A DNA stretch of 64,000 bases from Epilithonimonas xixisoli (GTDB lineage Bacteria > Bacteroidota > Bacteroidia > Flavobacteriales > Weeksellaceae), in contig NZ_SOEO01000002.1 of NCBI RefSeq assembly GCF_004365655.1, forward strand, positions 744,001 to 808,000, given 5' to 3'. Made by a program: the position numbers and the translations under genes. The notes beneath the pieces are model-generated. The model was not told the DNA's origin, searched no databases, and saw only the letters and a program-made list of their open reading frames with translations. Shown one piece after another: positions 34,700 to 43,417 of the stretch (position 1 is the first letter of the stretch; each line of letters opens with the position of its first letter).

Positions 34700-36295
34700 T
34701 TACATTGCTCTTCTGTGATTGATTACCACGTGCGAGTCTTCATCTGTTGCGTAATCTTTGTATGATGTTTTGAAGCCTATCAATTCTACTTCAATATCTT
34801 CTTCTTTTGCCCTTACATTTGCAAAATCCTGAATCATCTCCAAAACATCCGTTGTGATGTAAGAAGTCGTTTGTGCATCTATGATTACTTTAGAACCAGA
34901 TTTTACATTTTTCAATGTTTTTTTGATGGCTGCTTTATTTAAGAAAGAAACTTCCTCTGCAAGTTTGATGGTGATCTCGTCCGCATCGTCCAGCGTTTCT
35001 CTGCTCAGGTAGTAAGCACGCTTCATATTTCCTTGCAAAATGTAGAAGATGGAAATGACTAAACCAATTCCCACACCTTTTAATAAATCTGTCCCAACTA
35101 CCGCTACAACAGTTGCTACGAAAGGGATAAATTGATATTTACCATTGTGCCAGAAATGTTTGAAAGTCGCAGGCTTAGCCAATTTATAACCCACCAAAAT
35201 CAAAACTGCTGCAAGCGTTGCAAGCGGAATAAGATTCAAAATAACTGGAATAGACAGTACACAAATCAATAGCAAAATACCGTGGATGATAGCGGATAAC
35301 TTGGAAGTAGCTCCTGCGCTTGCATTGGCAGAACTTCTTACCACAACCGAAGTCATTGGCAATCCACCGATGAAAGAACTGATGAGGTTTCCAATTCCCT
35401 GTGCTTTCAGCTCCAGATTAGTATCTGTAATTCTTCTTCTAACATCCAGTCTGTCCGATGCCTCGATACAAAGCAAAGTTTCGATAGAGGCCACGATGGC
35501 AATGGTTGCACCCACGATCCAGACTTTAGGATTCGTAAATCCATTGAAGTCGGGAAAAGTAATTAGATTTTTGAAATCCTCTAATGATGTCGGCGTTGGC
35601 AAAGTCACAAGATGCTCTTTGGAAATAGCCAAAGAACTACCAGACATTTTAAAGAACTCATTCAAAAGAATTCCTGCGATTACAGCTACCAAAGCGCCAG
35701 GCAAAAGCTTCAGTCTTTTAAGCACCGAAATATGATCCCAAGCCAGCAAAATACCTACAGACACCAATGTCACAACAATTGCTCCCGGATGTATTGCACC
35801 AAATAACTCGGAGAAATAACCGAAGTTAAGACCTTTGTCAAAAATAGCCTGATTGCCTTCGTAATCTTTATCAAAACCTAATGCGTGCGGGATTTGTTTC
35901 AGAATAATAATGATTCCGATACCGGCAAGCATTCCTTCGATCACATTGTTTGGAAAATAATTAGAAATACTTCCTGCGCGTATGAATCCTAGAATGAGCT
36001 GTAGAATTCCTGCAATGATTCCTGCGCAAAGGAACAGTTCAAATGCGCCAAGATCTGTAATGGCTACCAAAACAATAGCGGTAAGTCCCGCTGCCGGACC
36101 AGAGACAGAAATGTTGGAATTACTGATAAGTCCTACAACGATACCACCCACAATTCCTGCAATAACACCGGACAATGGTGGTGCTCCAGACGCTAAGGCA
36201 ATACCAAGACAAAGAGGCAACGCCACAAGGAATACGACTAGACCGGAAGGAAAATTTTCCTTGATTCCTCCAAACAAAGATGTTGATTTTTTCAT
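34700..36295 (-). CDS. SulP-family inorganic anion transporter
   Basis: A 531-residue inner-membrane transporter with about 12-14 hydrophobic segments and the SulP N-terminal pattern (FPSGLVVFLVALPLCLGIALASG). Glycine-rich TM segments follow (GVIAGIVGGIVVG). A C-terminal STAS domain spans about 440-520 (KVIIDAQTTSYITTDVLEMI). SulP proteins carry sulfate, bicarbonate or other anions. Two carbonic anhydrase genes in the same direction make bicarbonate the likely substrate, possibly with sodium; this is inference. Start at 36293-36295 is the first ATG of the SulP frame. Confidence 0.88.
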   Translation of the reverse strand: MKKSTSLFGGIKENFPSGLVVFLVALPLCLGIALASGAPPLSGVIAGIVGGIVVGLISNSNISVSGPAAGLTAIVLVAITDLGAFELFLCAGIIAGILQLILGFIRAGSISNYFPNNVIEGMLAGIGIIIILKQIPHALGFDKDYEGNQAIFDKGLNFGYFSELFGAIHPGAIVVTLVSVGILLAWDHISVLKRLKLLPGALVAVIAGILLNEFFKMSGSSLAISKEHLVTLPTPTSLEDFKNLITFPDFNGFTNPKVWIVGATIAIVASIETLLCIEASDRLDVRRRITDTNLELKAQGIGNLISSFIGGLPMTSVVVRSSANASAGATSKLSAIIHGILLLICVLSIPVILNLIPLATLAAVLILVGYKLAKPATFKHFWHNGKYQFIPFVATVVAVVGTDLLKGVGIGLVISIFYILQGNMKRAYYLSRETLDDADEITIKLAEEVSFLNKAAIKKTLKNVKSGSKVIIDAQTTSYITTDVLEMIQDFANVRAKEEDIEVELIGFKTSYKDYATDEDSHVVINHRRAM

Positions 36296-36400
36296 AAGAG
36301 ATTAAAATAAATTTACTCACCGACTCGATATGCTCATTTCTGAACATACTTTCACAGGCAAATGTCAGTCGTAAACGTGCCGAGACACCACAACTGTAAC

Positions 36401-36415
36401 TGATACACGGTATCA
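36401..36415 (-). promoter_or_regulatory. Palindrome upstream of the SulP gene
   Basis: TGATAC-ACG-GTATCA is a perfect 15-base inverted repeat, 106 bases upstream of the SulP start. No clear -7 element lies in this 218-base gap, so an operator or a small RNA hairpin is possible; the role is not shown. Confidence 0.3.
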
Positions 36416-36513
36416 ATTTTCTTTAAAAAGTATTGAATTTATACAGAATATAGCCTGCTGTAATTATTATACAACAAACAGAAACATCGTTTTACAGAAA
36501 AAACGAGATTAGC

Positions 36514-36813
36514 TTAAGCCTCAGGAGGCGGAGAAAATATACTGAGATGGGGAGAATAATAAGCGTTGGTTTCCCAAATGATGGCTATTTTATTCTGAGG
36601 AACAACTTCACAGAATTTCAGAAAATCGTGAATGTCCAAGGTTTTAGGAATGGTTTTCTCGTAGAGAGTAAAAGTATTGTTGGAGTGTGGCTCTTCTTCA
36701 CTCATTACAACATTGGTTCTGGAGGACAAATCCCAACCAAATACCACGGCTACTCCTGGGAGCGCCGTAAAATTGAAAAAGATCAGTAAAGTTATAATAC
36801 TCCAGTACTTCAT
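36514..36813 (-). CDS. Small hypothetical membrane-associated protein
   Basis: A 99-residue protein with an N-terminal hydrophobic segment (about 5-24) that may be a signal peptide or anchor. The polar remainder contains DIHDFLKFCEVVPQNKIAI and the proline-rich end SIFSPPPEA. I recognise no family. It begins 9 bases after the stop of the second carbonic anhydrase and reads in the same direction, so it belongs to that operon and may have a related role. Confidence 0.6.
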   Translation of the reverse strand: MKYWSIITLLIFFNFTALPGVAVVFGWDLSSRTNVVMSEEEPHSNNTFTLYEKTIPKTLDIHDFLKFCEVVPQNKIAIIWETNAYYSPHLSIFSPPPEA

Positions 36814-36822
36814 AAAATCAAT

Positions 36823-37500
36823 TTAGATGAGGTTTTTGTTGTTCTTTTTGCTCATCACCCAATCAGAATCTGTCAGATTGTAGATTTTTTGGATGTCTTT
36901 GAGGATTTTCTCAAAATCGATTTCCAAATCTATAATTTTTCCAGTTCTGAGGTCAAATACCCAACCGTGAACGATGGGATATTCTTCCAAAATATAACGT
37001 TCCTGCACGCAGGCCATTTTTATCACATTGATGCATTGCTCCTGAACATTCAGTTCCACAAGGCGATCATATTTTTTATCTTCATCTACGGAGTCCAATT
37101 CCTCCTGATGAAGCCTGTAAACGTCGCGGATATTTCTAAGCCACGGATTCAAAAGTCCCAAATCCTGAGACGTCATTGCCGCTTTTACACCACCACAATT
37201 GTAATGACCGCAAACGATAATGTGTTTCACCTTCAGATGTTCTACCGCATATTGGATTACCGCTGTAGAACTCATATCCAAAGTATTCACCACATTGGCA
37301 ATGTTTCTGTGAACAAAAACTTCGCCTGGCCCAACACCCATCAATTCCTCTGCAGTTGCGCGACTATCGGAACATCCAATGTAAAGATAGTCCGGGTGCT
37401 GCGTTTTCGCAAGATTGTGGAAATAGTCAGGATCGTCTGCAATTTTTGATTCTACCCATCTTTTGTTATTTTCAAAAATAGCTTCGTAAGATTTTCCCAT
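36823..37500 (-). CDS. can: Beta-class carbonic anhydrase (second of two)
   Basis: A 225-residue beta-carbonic anhydrase of the E. coli Can type. Zinc ligands are Cys43, His99 and Cys102, and the Asp45-Arg47 dyad sits in GCSDSR. VFVHRNIANVV and the bicarbonate-pocket Val/His/Tyr region are conserved. It should supply bicarbonate for carboxylases in the cytoplasm. It shares an operon with the 99-residue protein and lies close upstream of the SulP-carbonic anhydrase pair. A promoter match stands 82 bases upstream. Confidence 0.94.
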   Translation of the reverse strand: MGKSYEAIFENNKRWVESKIADDPDYFHNLAKTQHPDYLYIGCSDSRATAEELMGVGPGEVFVHRNIANVVNTLDMSSTAVIQYAVEHLKVKHIIVCGHYNCGGVKAAMTSQDLGLLNPWLRNIRDVYRLHQEELDSVDEDKKYDRLVELNVQEQCINVIKMACVQERYILEEYPIVHGWVFDLRTGKIIDLEIDFEKILKDIQKIYNLTDSDWVMSKKNNKNLI

Positions 37501-37581
37501 AATAAGTCTCTTTTTAAGATTTATAATTATTTGATTCTAGGAAGTTATTTTAAAATTTGATAGACCAAATCAATAATGATA

Positions 37582-37589
37582 CAAAAATA
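37582..37589 (-). promoter_or_regulatory. Promoter of the can operon
   Basis: On the minus strand TATTTTTG matches TAnnTTTG exactly. It lies 81 bases upstream of the ATG at 37500, which leaves a leader of about 75 bases. Confidence 0.55.
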
Positions 37590-37674
37590 TGCTTAAAAAA
37601 TTTAAAATCCCAAGTTTTTAACAAAGTTTAATATTGAGAATTGTCATTGTTTTCCTCAGCGAAAACGATTTTTT

Positions 37675-38226
37675 TTAAATTTTATTATTAATGTAACCCT
37701 CTGTCGCATTCATTTTTGAAGTAATGACAGCGGGATTTCCCAAAGCAATCGAATTATCGGGAATGTCCATATTCACATAGGCATTTGGTGCAATCAAAAC
37801 ATTGTTGCCAATTGTTATTTTGCCGACTATCACGGCGTTTGGTCCAATCCATACTTCGTTTCCGATAATAGGAACGCCCTCGTTTTTCCCTCGGTTTGCT
37901 TGGGCAATGGTAACGCCTTGTGCAATGTTGCAGTTTTTGCCAATTTTTGCTTTCGGGTTGATGACCAAATGTCCCCAATGTCCCAGATAGAAGCCTTCTC
38001 CAATCTCCGTTTCTGGATAGATTTGAAAACCATATTTGATTTGATAATGGCGAAGAATGAGTCGGTAAATCTTTCCAAGCAAAGAAGGTTTGGAATGTTT
38101 TTGAGCATTTCTGAGCCAATAGATGTAATGCAGATTTGGGCTAAAACATTTTTTAAGAATCTGAAAATGTGACAGATATTTTCCGCTCTCTCTGTAAAAA
38201 TCTTTTTGAATAGTAGAATGCCCCAT
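37675..38226 (-). CDS. Serine O-acetyltransferase-like hexapeptide acyltransferase
   Basis: A 183-residue left-handed beta-helix protein. Hexapeptide repeats run from ETEIGEGFYLGHWGHLVINP through AKIGKNCNIAQGVTIAQ to IGNNVLIAPNAYVNMDIPDNS, closing with GNPAVI. This is the CysE/WcaB shape, and the context points to O-acetylation of a sugar in the surface polysaccharide rather than cysteine synthesis. The N-terminal 60 residues are helical and basic. It starts 9 bases after the stop of the GT4 gene and is co-transcribed with it; at the edge of the polysaccharide locus. Confidence 0.85.
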   Translation of the reverse strand: MGHSTIQKDFYRESGKYLSHFQILKKCFSPNLHYIYWLRNAQKHSKPSLLGKIYRLILRHYQIKYGFQIYPETEIGEGFYLGHWGHLVINPKAKIGKNCNIAQGVTIAQANRGKNEGVPIIGNEVWIGPNAVIVGKITIGNNVLIAPNAYVNMDIPDNSIALGNPAVITSKMNATEGYINNKI

Positions 38227-38235
38227 TGGATAAAA

Positions 38236-39405
38236 TTACAAATTATCAATGATTTGCATAATCTTATCAACAGAATTTTTCAAATTGAAAGGCATCTCGT
38301 AATTCTGAAGTTCGTCTTGGTAAGATTTGAAATGTTCAGGATTCGTCAAAGCCAGCTTCATTCCTTCGTAGATTCCGTCTTCAGAATTTTCGGTTATTAA
38401 ACCTAATTTTCCATCTTCCAACATCTCTGTAACGCCGGAAACATCGGTAGCGATGATGTTTTTCTTTAATGTAATCGCCTCAAACAAAACAGTAGGATAG
38501 CCTTCGTATCTCGAACTCAGGATATAAAAATCCGCTGATTTGAAATGTGGATAAGGATTGTCTGTAAAACCAAGCATTGTAGCCGTTTGATCTAAGCCAA
38601 GTTCGATTTTCAGTTTTTTGACATTTTCGAAATCGTAGCCATCGCCAACAATCAAAACTTTGTGTGGGAAACCCTCATCCAAAAGTCGTTTGTGGACTTT
38701 CAACAATCGATCAAATCCTTTCTGCGGGAAAACAGTTCCAACGGAAATAAATAACGGTTGGAGGTCGGAGGTTGGAGTTGGGATTTCATCAGTCTTCCAG
38801 CTTCCATCTTCGGATTTCACCAGGATTTCTTCTGTGTCAAGTGGATTGTAGATTCTTACGATTTTCTGTTTCTCAGCTTCAGTTTTGGCTAAATTCAAAA
38901 ATGTTTCCTGTATTTTTTCGGAAATCACCATCACTTTGTCATAATGGAAAAAACGTCTGATTTTTTCTGGTGTGTAGCCGCTGACTTGTGTGAGATCATT
39001 GTGAATCCACATCAGTTTTTTGGAAGATTTCAGAGGGCTGTTCAGAACTTCATCCATAAAACCGTGGATGGCTGCAAACTCAATATCATATTGTTTTTTC
39101 TTGAGCTTTCTCTTATAGAGGATTTTGGGATATTTCTTCAAAAGACGTTGATAAACAACACGGTATATTTTTTCGGGAATGTCTTTTGGGCGGTTTGTGG
39201 TAATCATCTCACCACGGTTGAGGTACATCACGTTGACCCAGCTTGGAACATCTGTCAAATATTTCCCTGAATAGAGATTTAATAATAAATCAATTTCATA
39301 TTTATCCTTCGGAAGGTTTTTCAGAAACGTCACCAAGACTTTTTCTGCGCCACCGTGACGCAAAGAACCAATTCTGATAAGGATTTTCTTTTTATTTTCT
39401 TCCAT
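38236..39405 (-). CDS. GT4-family glycosyltransferase
   Basis: A 389-residue GT-B glycosyltransferase. The N-terminal donor-lobe start is IRIGSLRHGGAEKVLVTFLKNLP, the GT4 glycine loop. The C-terminal lobe has FISVGTVFPQKGFDRLL and the nucleotide-sugar E-x7-E motif SRYEGYPTVLFEA (EGYPTVLFE). The acceptor is not predictable. It resembles the GT4 at 44317-45468. It heads the two-gene operon with the acyltransferase; a divergently oriented membrane protein gene begins 50 bases away. Confidence 0.9.
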   Translation of the reverse strand: MEENKKKILIRIGSLRHGGAEKVLVTFLKNLPKDKYEIDLLLNLYSGKYLTDVPSWVNVMYLNRGEMITTNRPKDIPEKIYRVVYQRLLKKYPKILYKRKLKKKQYDIEFAAIHGFMDEVLNSPLKSSKKLMWIHNDLTQVSGYTPEKIRRFFHYDKVMVISEKIQETFLNLAKTEAEKQKIVRIYNPLDTEEILVKSEDGSWKTDEIPTPTSDLQPLFISVGTVFPQKGFDRLLKVHKRLLDEGFPHKVLIVGDGYDFENVKKLKIELGLDQTATMLGFTDNPYPHFKSADFYILSSRYEGYPTVLFEAITLKKNIIATDVSGVTEMLEDGKLGLITENSEDGIYEGMKLALTNPEHFKSYQDELQNYEMPFNLKNSVDKIMQIIDNL

Positions 39406-39431
39406 TAATTGAAGAAAGGAATTAAAAAATT

Positions 39432-39439
39432 TATATTTG
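39432..39439 (+). promoter_or_regulatory. Promoter of the polytopic membrane protein gene
   Basis: TATATTTG matches TAnnTTTG exactly, 16 bases before the ATG at 39456. Confidence 0.6.
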
Positions 39440-39455
39440 CTAAAATAACATAAAA

Positions 39456-41108
39456 ATGAAGAAAATCTCTCTTAAAAATATTTCATTTGTACTTATTTTT
39501 CATCTTTTTATTTGTTTGGTCGTTTCTCAAGTAGGATTACTCCTCAATTTTCCTATCTCAGGGATTTATTATCCACTTTCTGTCATCATTTCTCTTCTGA
39601 TTTGCAGGATTAATTTTACTTCAGGATTATTTTTATTCACCTTATTGACGGGAATATTTTTAATAAGTGGTTATTTCTTTGACTTCTCAGCGGACGGACA
39701 GAGCTATCATCAAGAAAGTATTATCCAACTTAAGCAAGGTTGGAATCCCATTTTTTCAGAGTCTAAATCCCGAACTATGAAAGTTTGGACAGAGCATTAC
39801 CCTAAAGGAGCAGAAGTCATTCAAGCCTGTATGTATTTTTTCTTCGGAAAATTGGAACTAGCAAAAGCTACCAATATTTTTCTTTTCGTAGCATCTTTAT
39901 TTCTTGTAAAAAAAGCAATCGAGTATTTTAATATAAATCCTTTACAGCAGTGGATTTATGCTTTTCTTGTGGCGGCAAATCCTGTGGTAATCTTACAGAT
40001 TTTAACATTCTATGTGGATGGCCTTGGGTATTCTTTTTTGATTTGCTTTTTGGCTTCGTTATTTCTTTTCATTAAAACAAAAGACAAGATTTATACATTG
40101 TTGATTGTAGCAAGCATTACCATTGGCGCGAGTTTGAAGTTTACATCTATTCCTGTATTTGCTGTTTTAGGATTTTGTATAGTAATATTGCTACTTATTT
40201 TGAAAAAGAAATCAACAATCAAAGAATTGGCTTTGCCGATTGTTTCTTTACCTTTTTTGTTACTGTTGTGTAATTACAATCCATATATTACAAATCTTAA
40301 AGAAGGAAAACACGTGTTTTATCCTCTAAGAGGTGAGGGTGCGATAGATATTCTGGAGCGTTTTGCACCACCAGGATTTGTAAAAGACAAGAATAGGGTA
40401 GAGAAGCTTGCATTTACATTGTTTACCAAAACAGGATCTTTTGATAGAGAGAATGTTTCCTATAAAATCCCTTTCACAGTTTACCAAAAGGAGCTGAACA
40501 GGTTGTCTGATGCGGATATTGGAGTTGGCGGATTTGGGATTTTTTACAGTGGTTTTTTAATTGTGTTACTGGTGTTTTATTTCATTAATTATAAACGATT
40601 GCAAAATCTAAATAATCAGCAAAAATTACTTTTTCTCACCATTATTCCAATTCTGTTTTCGATGCTTATCATTTCAGATCCGTGGTGGGTGAGGTATATT
40701 CCACAGTTCTATCTTATTCCGCTCATTTTGTTGTTGATATTAGAAATTAATGATAATAAAATCAGAAATCTTTTCATAATCAAAGGTGTTTTGTTTGTCA
40801 ATATCTCCTTGTTCCTTTTGGCGGTTACTGTGCTGAATGTTTATGGAACAGAAAAAACATATTATATTTTGGATGTGCTAAAAACATCTGAAAAAACCGT
40901 GAAAATGGATGCGAGAAATTTTTCTAGTAATCTCAATAGACTTGAAGAATACGGGATAAAATATGAAGAAGTGAAAATATCTGATGACAACAAACAAATC
41001 ATTAGATTTCAGCCGAAAGGATCTGTTATCATTGATGATAATTACAAAAAATACGAAAAAGGTTTAGTTTATGGTTTTCTAAACAAATATTTATATAAAG
41101 TTGATTAA
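39456..41108 (+). CDS. Polytopic membrane protein, candidate GT-C glycosyltransferase or polysaccharide polymerase
   Basis: A 550-residue inner-membrane protein with about 11-12 hydrophobic segments. The first extracytoplasmic loop carries SADGQSYHQE and GWNPIF, an acidic motif position comparable to the first-loop aspartate of GT-C enzymes that use lipid-linked sugar donors. The C-terminal 90 residues are soluble and charged. No Wzy, Wzx or O-antigen ligase signature is certain. In this locus it could polymerise, ligate or decorate the polysaccharide. It is monocistronic with its own promoter, and divergent from the GT4/acyltransferase operon. Confidence 0.55.
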   Translation: MKKISLKNISFVLIFHLFICLVVSQVGLLLNFPISGIYYPLSVIISLLICRINFTSGLFLFTLLTGIFLISGYFFDFSADGQSYHQESIIQLKQGWNPIFSESKSRTMKVWTEHYPKGAEVIQACMYFFFGKLELAKATNIFLFVASLFLVKKAIEYFNINPLQQWIYAFLVAANPVVILQILTFYVDGLGYSFLICFLASLFLFIKTKDKIYTLLIVASITIGASLKFTSIPVFAVLGFCIVILLLILKKKSTIKELALPIVSLPFLLLLCNYNPYITNLKEGKHVFYPLRGEGAIDILERFAPPGFVKDKNRVEKLAFTLFTKTGSFDRENVSYKIPFTVYQKELNRLSDADIGVGGFGIFYSGFLIVLLVFYFINYKRLQNLNNQQKLLFLTIIPILFSMLIISDPWWVRYIPQFYLIPLILLLILEINDNKIRNLFIIKGVLFVNISLFLLAVTVLNVYGTEKTYYILDVLKTSEKTVKMDARNFSSNLNRLEEYGIKYEEVKISDDNKQIIRFQPKGSVIIDDNYKKYEKGLVYGFLNKYLYKVD

Positions 41109-41129
41109 GAATTAAGAGGAATAAAAAAA

Positions 41130-41155
41130 AATGAAGAAAATTGCTTTTCTTCATT
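41130..41155 (-). terminator. Terminator of the KAS III gene
   Basis: An 11-bp perfect stem (AATGAAGAAAA/TTTTCTTCATT) with a 4-base loop is followed by a T-run on the minus strand, 23 bases past the stop at 41179. It also stands after the converging membrane protein gene. Confidence 0.75.
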
Positions 41156-41178
41156 CAATATCACAGTTTAATGTTTGT

Positions 41179-42129
41179 TTAAAATTCTAAAATTCCTGCG
41201 CCCCAAGAATAGCCAACGCCAAAACCGGCAACCATCACTTTGAAACCTTCTTTTATTCTGCCTTGGTCAAAAGCCAGTTTCAGCGCAATAGGAATACTTG
41301 CAGAGACTGTGTTTCCAATGTCTTTCATATCCAGAAAGAATTTTTCTTCGGGAATATTACACAGATTTCTGAGATAATTCAACATATAAGAACTCGCCTG
41401 GTGGAACACAAAGAGATCGATTTCTTCCAGTTTTAATCTGTTTTTCTCGAGCGTTTCACTAATTAACGCTGGGATGTTTTCCAAGGCAAATGTGAAAATC
41501 TTTGGGCCTTTCATAAAAAGAACTGGCTTTTCCGAAGTGTTTCTTGCGCCTCCGTTTTCTACAATCAGATTGTTGTAACCTGCGCCATCTGTCCCTACAA
41601 CATATTGAAAATCTGCTTTAGAATCGTCTTTTTCTACAACGGTTACAGCAGCGCCATCACCAAAAATACTTCGGTTGGACTTGTCATTTTTGTCCAAAAA
41701 CTTGGTGTAAGTATCAGAGGTTACCAACAAAATATTTTTAGCTAATCCAATAGAAATCAATCCTTTGGCAAGCGTCAATCCATATACGAATCCAGAACAG
41801 CCAAGGTTGAAATCCAAAGCACCAATGTTTTTTGGTAGATCCAGTTTGTCTTGTAAAATACAAGCTGTCGTGGGAAGAAAGTAATCTGGGCTCTGTGTGC
41901 AAAAAAGAATAAAATCTATTTTGCTCTTGTCATATTTTTTGAAAAGCTTTTGACAAGCTTCATAAGCCAAATCCAAAGCTGTCTGCGAAGCATCTGCCAC
42001 GTGTCTAGATTCTACACCAATTTTTGCAGTAATTTTTTCGGCATTCCATTCTGGGAATTCGTTCGCAATATCTTCGTTGGTTAGGATGTTTTTCGGCAAA
42101 TAGTACTCTATTGCAGCAAGATTGATCAT
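41179..42129 (-). CDS. 3-oxoacyl-ACP synthase III family protein (KAS III/FabH-like)
   Basis: From the ATG at 42127-42129 it encodes 316 residues, the standard KAS III length. The upstream promoter box at 42152-42159 excludes the longer reading. The catalytic triad is intact: Cys111 (LGCSGF), His243 (FHQAS) and Asn273 (GNTVSA). KAS III enzymes condense an acyl-CoA with malonyl-ACP or transfer acyl groups. Its position inside the polysaccharide locus suggests a specialised acyl or aryl-polyene type substrate, or an acyl supply for sugar N-acylation, rather than the housekeeping FabH. It is transcribed alone. Confidence 0.85.
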   Translation of the reverse strand: MINLAAIEYYLPKNILTNEDIANEFPEWNAEKITAKIGVESRHVADASQTALDLAYEACQKLFKKYDKSKIDFILFCTQSPDYFLPTTACILQDKLDLPKNIGALDFNLGCSGFVYGLTLAKGLISIGLAKNILLVTSDTYTKFLDKNDKSNRSIFGDGAAVTVVEKDDSKADFQYVVGTDGAGYNNLIVENGGARNTSEKPVLFMKGPKIFTFALENIPALISETLEKNRLKLEEIDLFVFHQASSYMLNYLRNLCNIPEEKFFLDMKDIGNTVSASIPIALKLAFDQGRIKEGFKVMVAGFGVGYSWGAGILEF

Positions 42130-42151
42130 ATCTAGATTGGGTAAATTTTTG

Positions 42152-42159
42152 CAAAGATA
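42152..42159 (-). promoter_or_regulatory. Promoter of the KAS III gene
   Basis: On the minus strand TATCTTTG matches TAnnTTTG exactly, 22 bases before the ATG at 42129. Confidence 0.65.
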
Positions 42160-42285
42160 ATGATTAAGAATGTTATGTGAGGAATACAATAATCTCACAA
42201 AATTTGATAAAAAGAAGGGGATTTAATGAATTATAAGATTGATATGAAATAATAATGTATTTTTTTTAGCAGATTATCATCATTG

Positions 42286-43413
42286 TCACAATATATTCTT
42301 CCATTTTTTAATGATGGTGTCTTTTTTCCAATTTTGAGAATCCTGAAAGCTTGTTTTCATTAAGGTTTCCAAAGTGTTTGGATTTTCTATGAGAAATTTC
42401 AGTTTATCCTGAAACTGCTGTTTGTTGCGCAATGGAATCAAAAAACCGTTTTTGCTGTTAATGATTTCGGAAGGTCCGCTGGGACAATCATAGGCAATCA
42501 AAGCGTTGGAAGAAAACATAGCTTCTATTAACACCACGCCAAAACCCTCTCTCCGAGATGTAAGACAGCTGATTTTCGATTTGGAGAGAATGTCTTTTAC
42601 CTGGTCTGAATTTAACTGTCCTTCCAGGGAAATATGAGTCAAAGAATTTTCATTAATATAATTTTCGAGAATTTTTCTTTGATTTCCATCCCCAATGATT
42701 TTGACTTGCCAATCTTGTGGTAAATTAGATTCTTTGATGATTTCCAGAAATTCCAAAACATTTTTCTCCTCATCCAATCTTGCAATCATTGTGATGAGGT
42801 TGCTCTTTTGTTCGTTTGGTATGAAGTCTTGTGCTTCGGTTTTCTTATCCATCATATTTCCGATCGCTACAGTTTTCGGGTTGATGTCTTTGTAGTAATT
42901 AAAATCGTTTTGGTTTAAAACCACCACATTTTTAAGATTTCTATATTTAAGTTTTAATTGATTGTACAATGGTCCACCAACTTCGTGACTCGTGTGTTCC
43001 CAAGCAATCGTTTTTTTATTAATATTTTTATTTAATGCCAGTGTACAAGATAATTTGTACCAGCAAGAGATAATGTTGTCGTAGTTTTTATGGTTTTCCT
43101 TCAGCCATTTATTCATTAATAAAGTCACACCCAATTGATAAATGTAATCATTAATCGCCTGCAATTTTGGGATGAAACGAAGCCTTCTTTTATTAAAAGC
43201 ACAAACTGCAAAAGCCCAATGTCCAAAGGAATCTACGTAATGTTTTTTGACCCTGCTATCGATAGGATAAAAATCCTCGTGTTCGCTCATCAAAAAGAGA
43301 ATGTCGATCTCGTAACCATTTTCCACCAGTTCATTCACCAGATTTGCCAGCACTTTTGCAACGCCTCCCGCTTTGATGTTTTGATAATAAATGAAAAGCA
43401 GTTTCTTTCCCAT
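42286..43413 (-). CDS. GT4-family glycosyltransferase
   Basis: A 375-residue GT-B enzyme. The N-terminus has YYQNIKAGGVAKVLANLVNEL with the family glycine loop. The C-terminal lobe shows TMIARLDEEKNVLEFLEI and the E-x7-E motif in SRREGFGVVLIEAM, followed by CPSGPSEII. This is close to the WbnK/EpsD style of polysaccharide GT4. It is the last gene of a three-glycosyltransferase operon (45468 to 42286), starting 4 bases after the preceding stop. Confidence 0.9.
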   Translation of the reverse strand: MGKKLLFIYYQNIKAGGVAKVLANLVNELVENGYEIDILFLMSEHEDFYPIDSRVKKHYVDSFGHWAFAVCAFNKRRLRFIPKLQAINDYIYQLGVTLLMNKWLKENHKNYDNIISCWYKLSCTLALNKNINKKTIAWEHTSHEVGGPLYNQLKLKYRNLKNVVVLNQNDFNYYKDINPKTVAIGNMMDKKTEAQDFIPNEQKSNLITMIARLDEEKNVLEFLEIIKESNLPQDWQVKIIGDGNQRKILENYINENSLTHISLEGQLNSDQVKDILSKSKISCLTSRREGFGVVLIEAMFSSNALIAYDCPSGPSEIINSKNGFLIPLRNKQQFQDKLKFLIENPNTLETLMKTSFQDSQNWKKDTIIKKWKNIL

Positions 43414-43417
43414 GTTT

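Noticed and set aside
37649-37678. GTTTTC/GAAAAC hairpin with a T-run on the plus strand
   Set aside because: It resembles a terminator but no plus-strand gene precedes it, so the role is unclear and I leave it unannotated.
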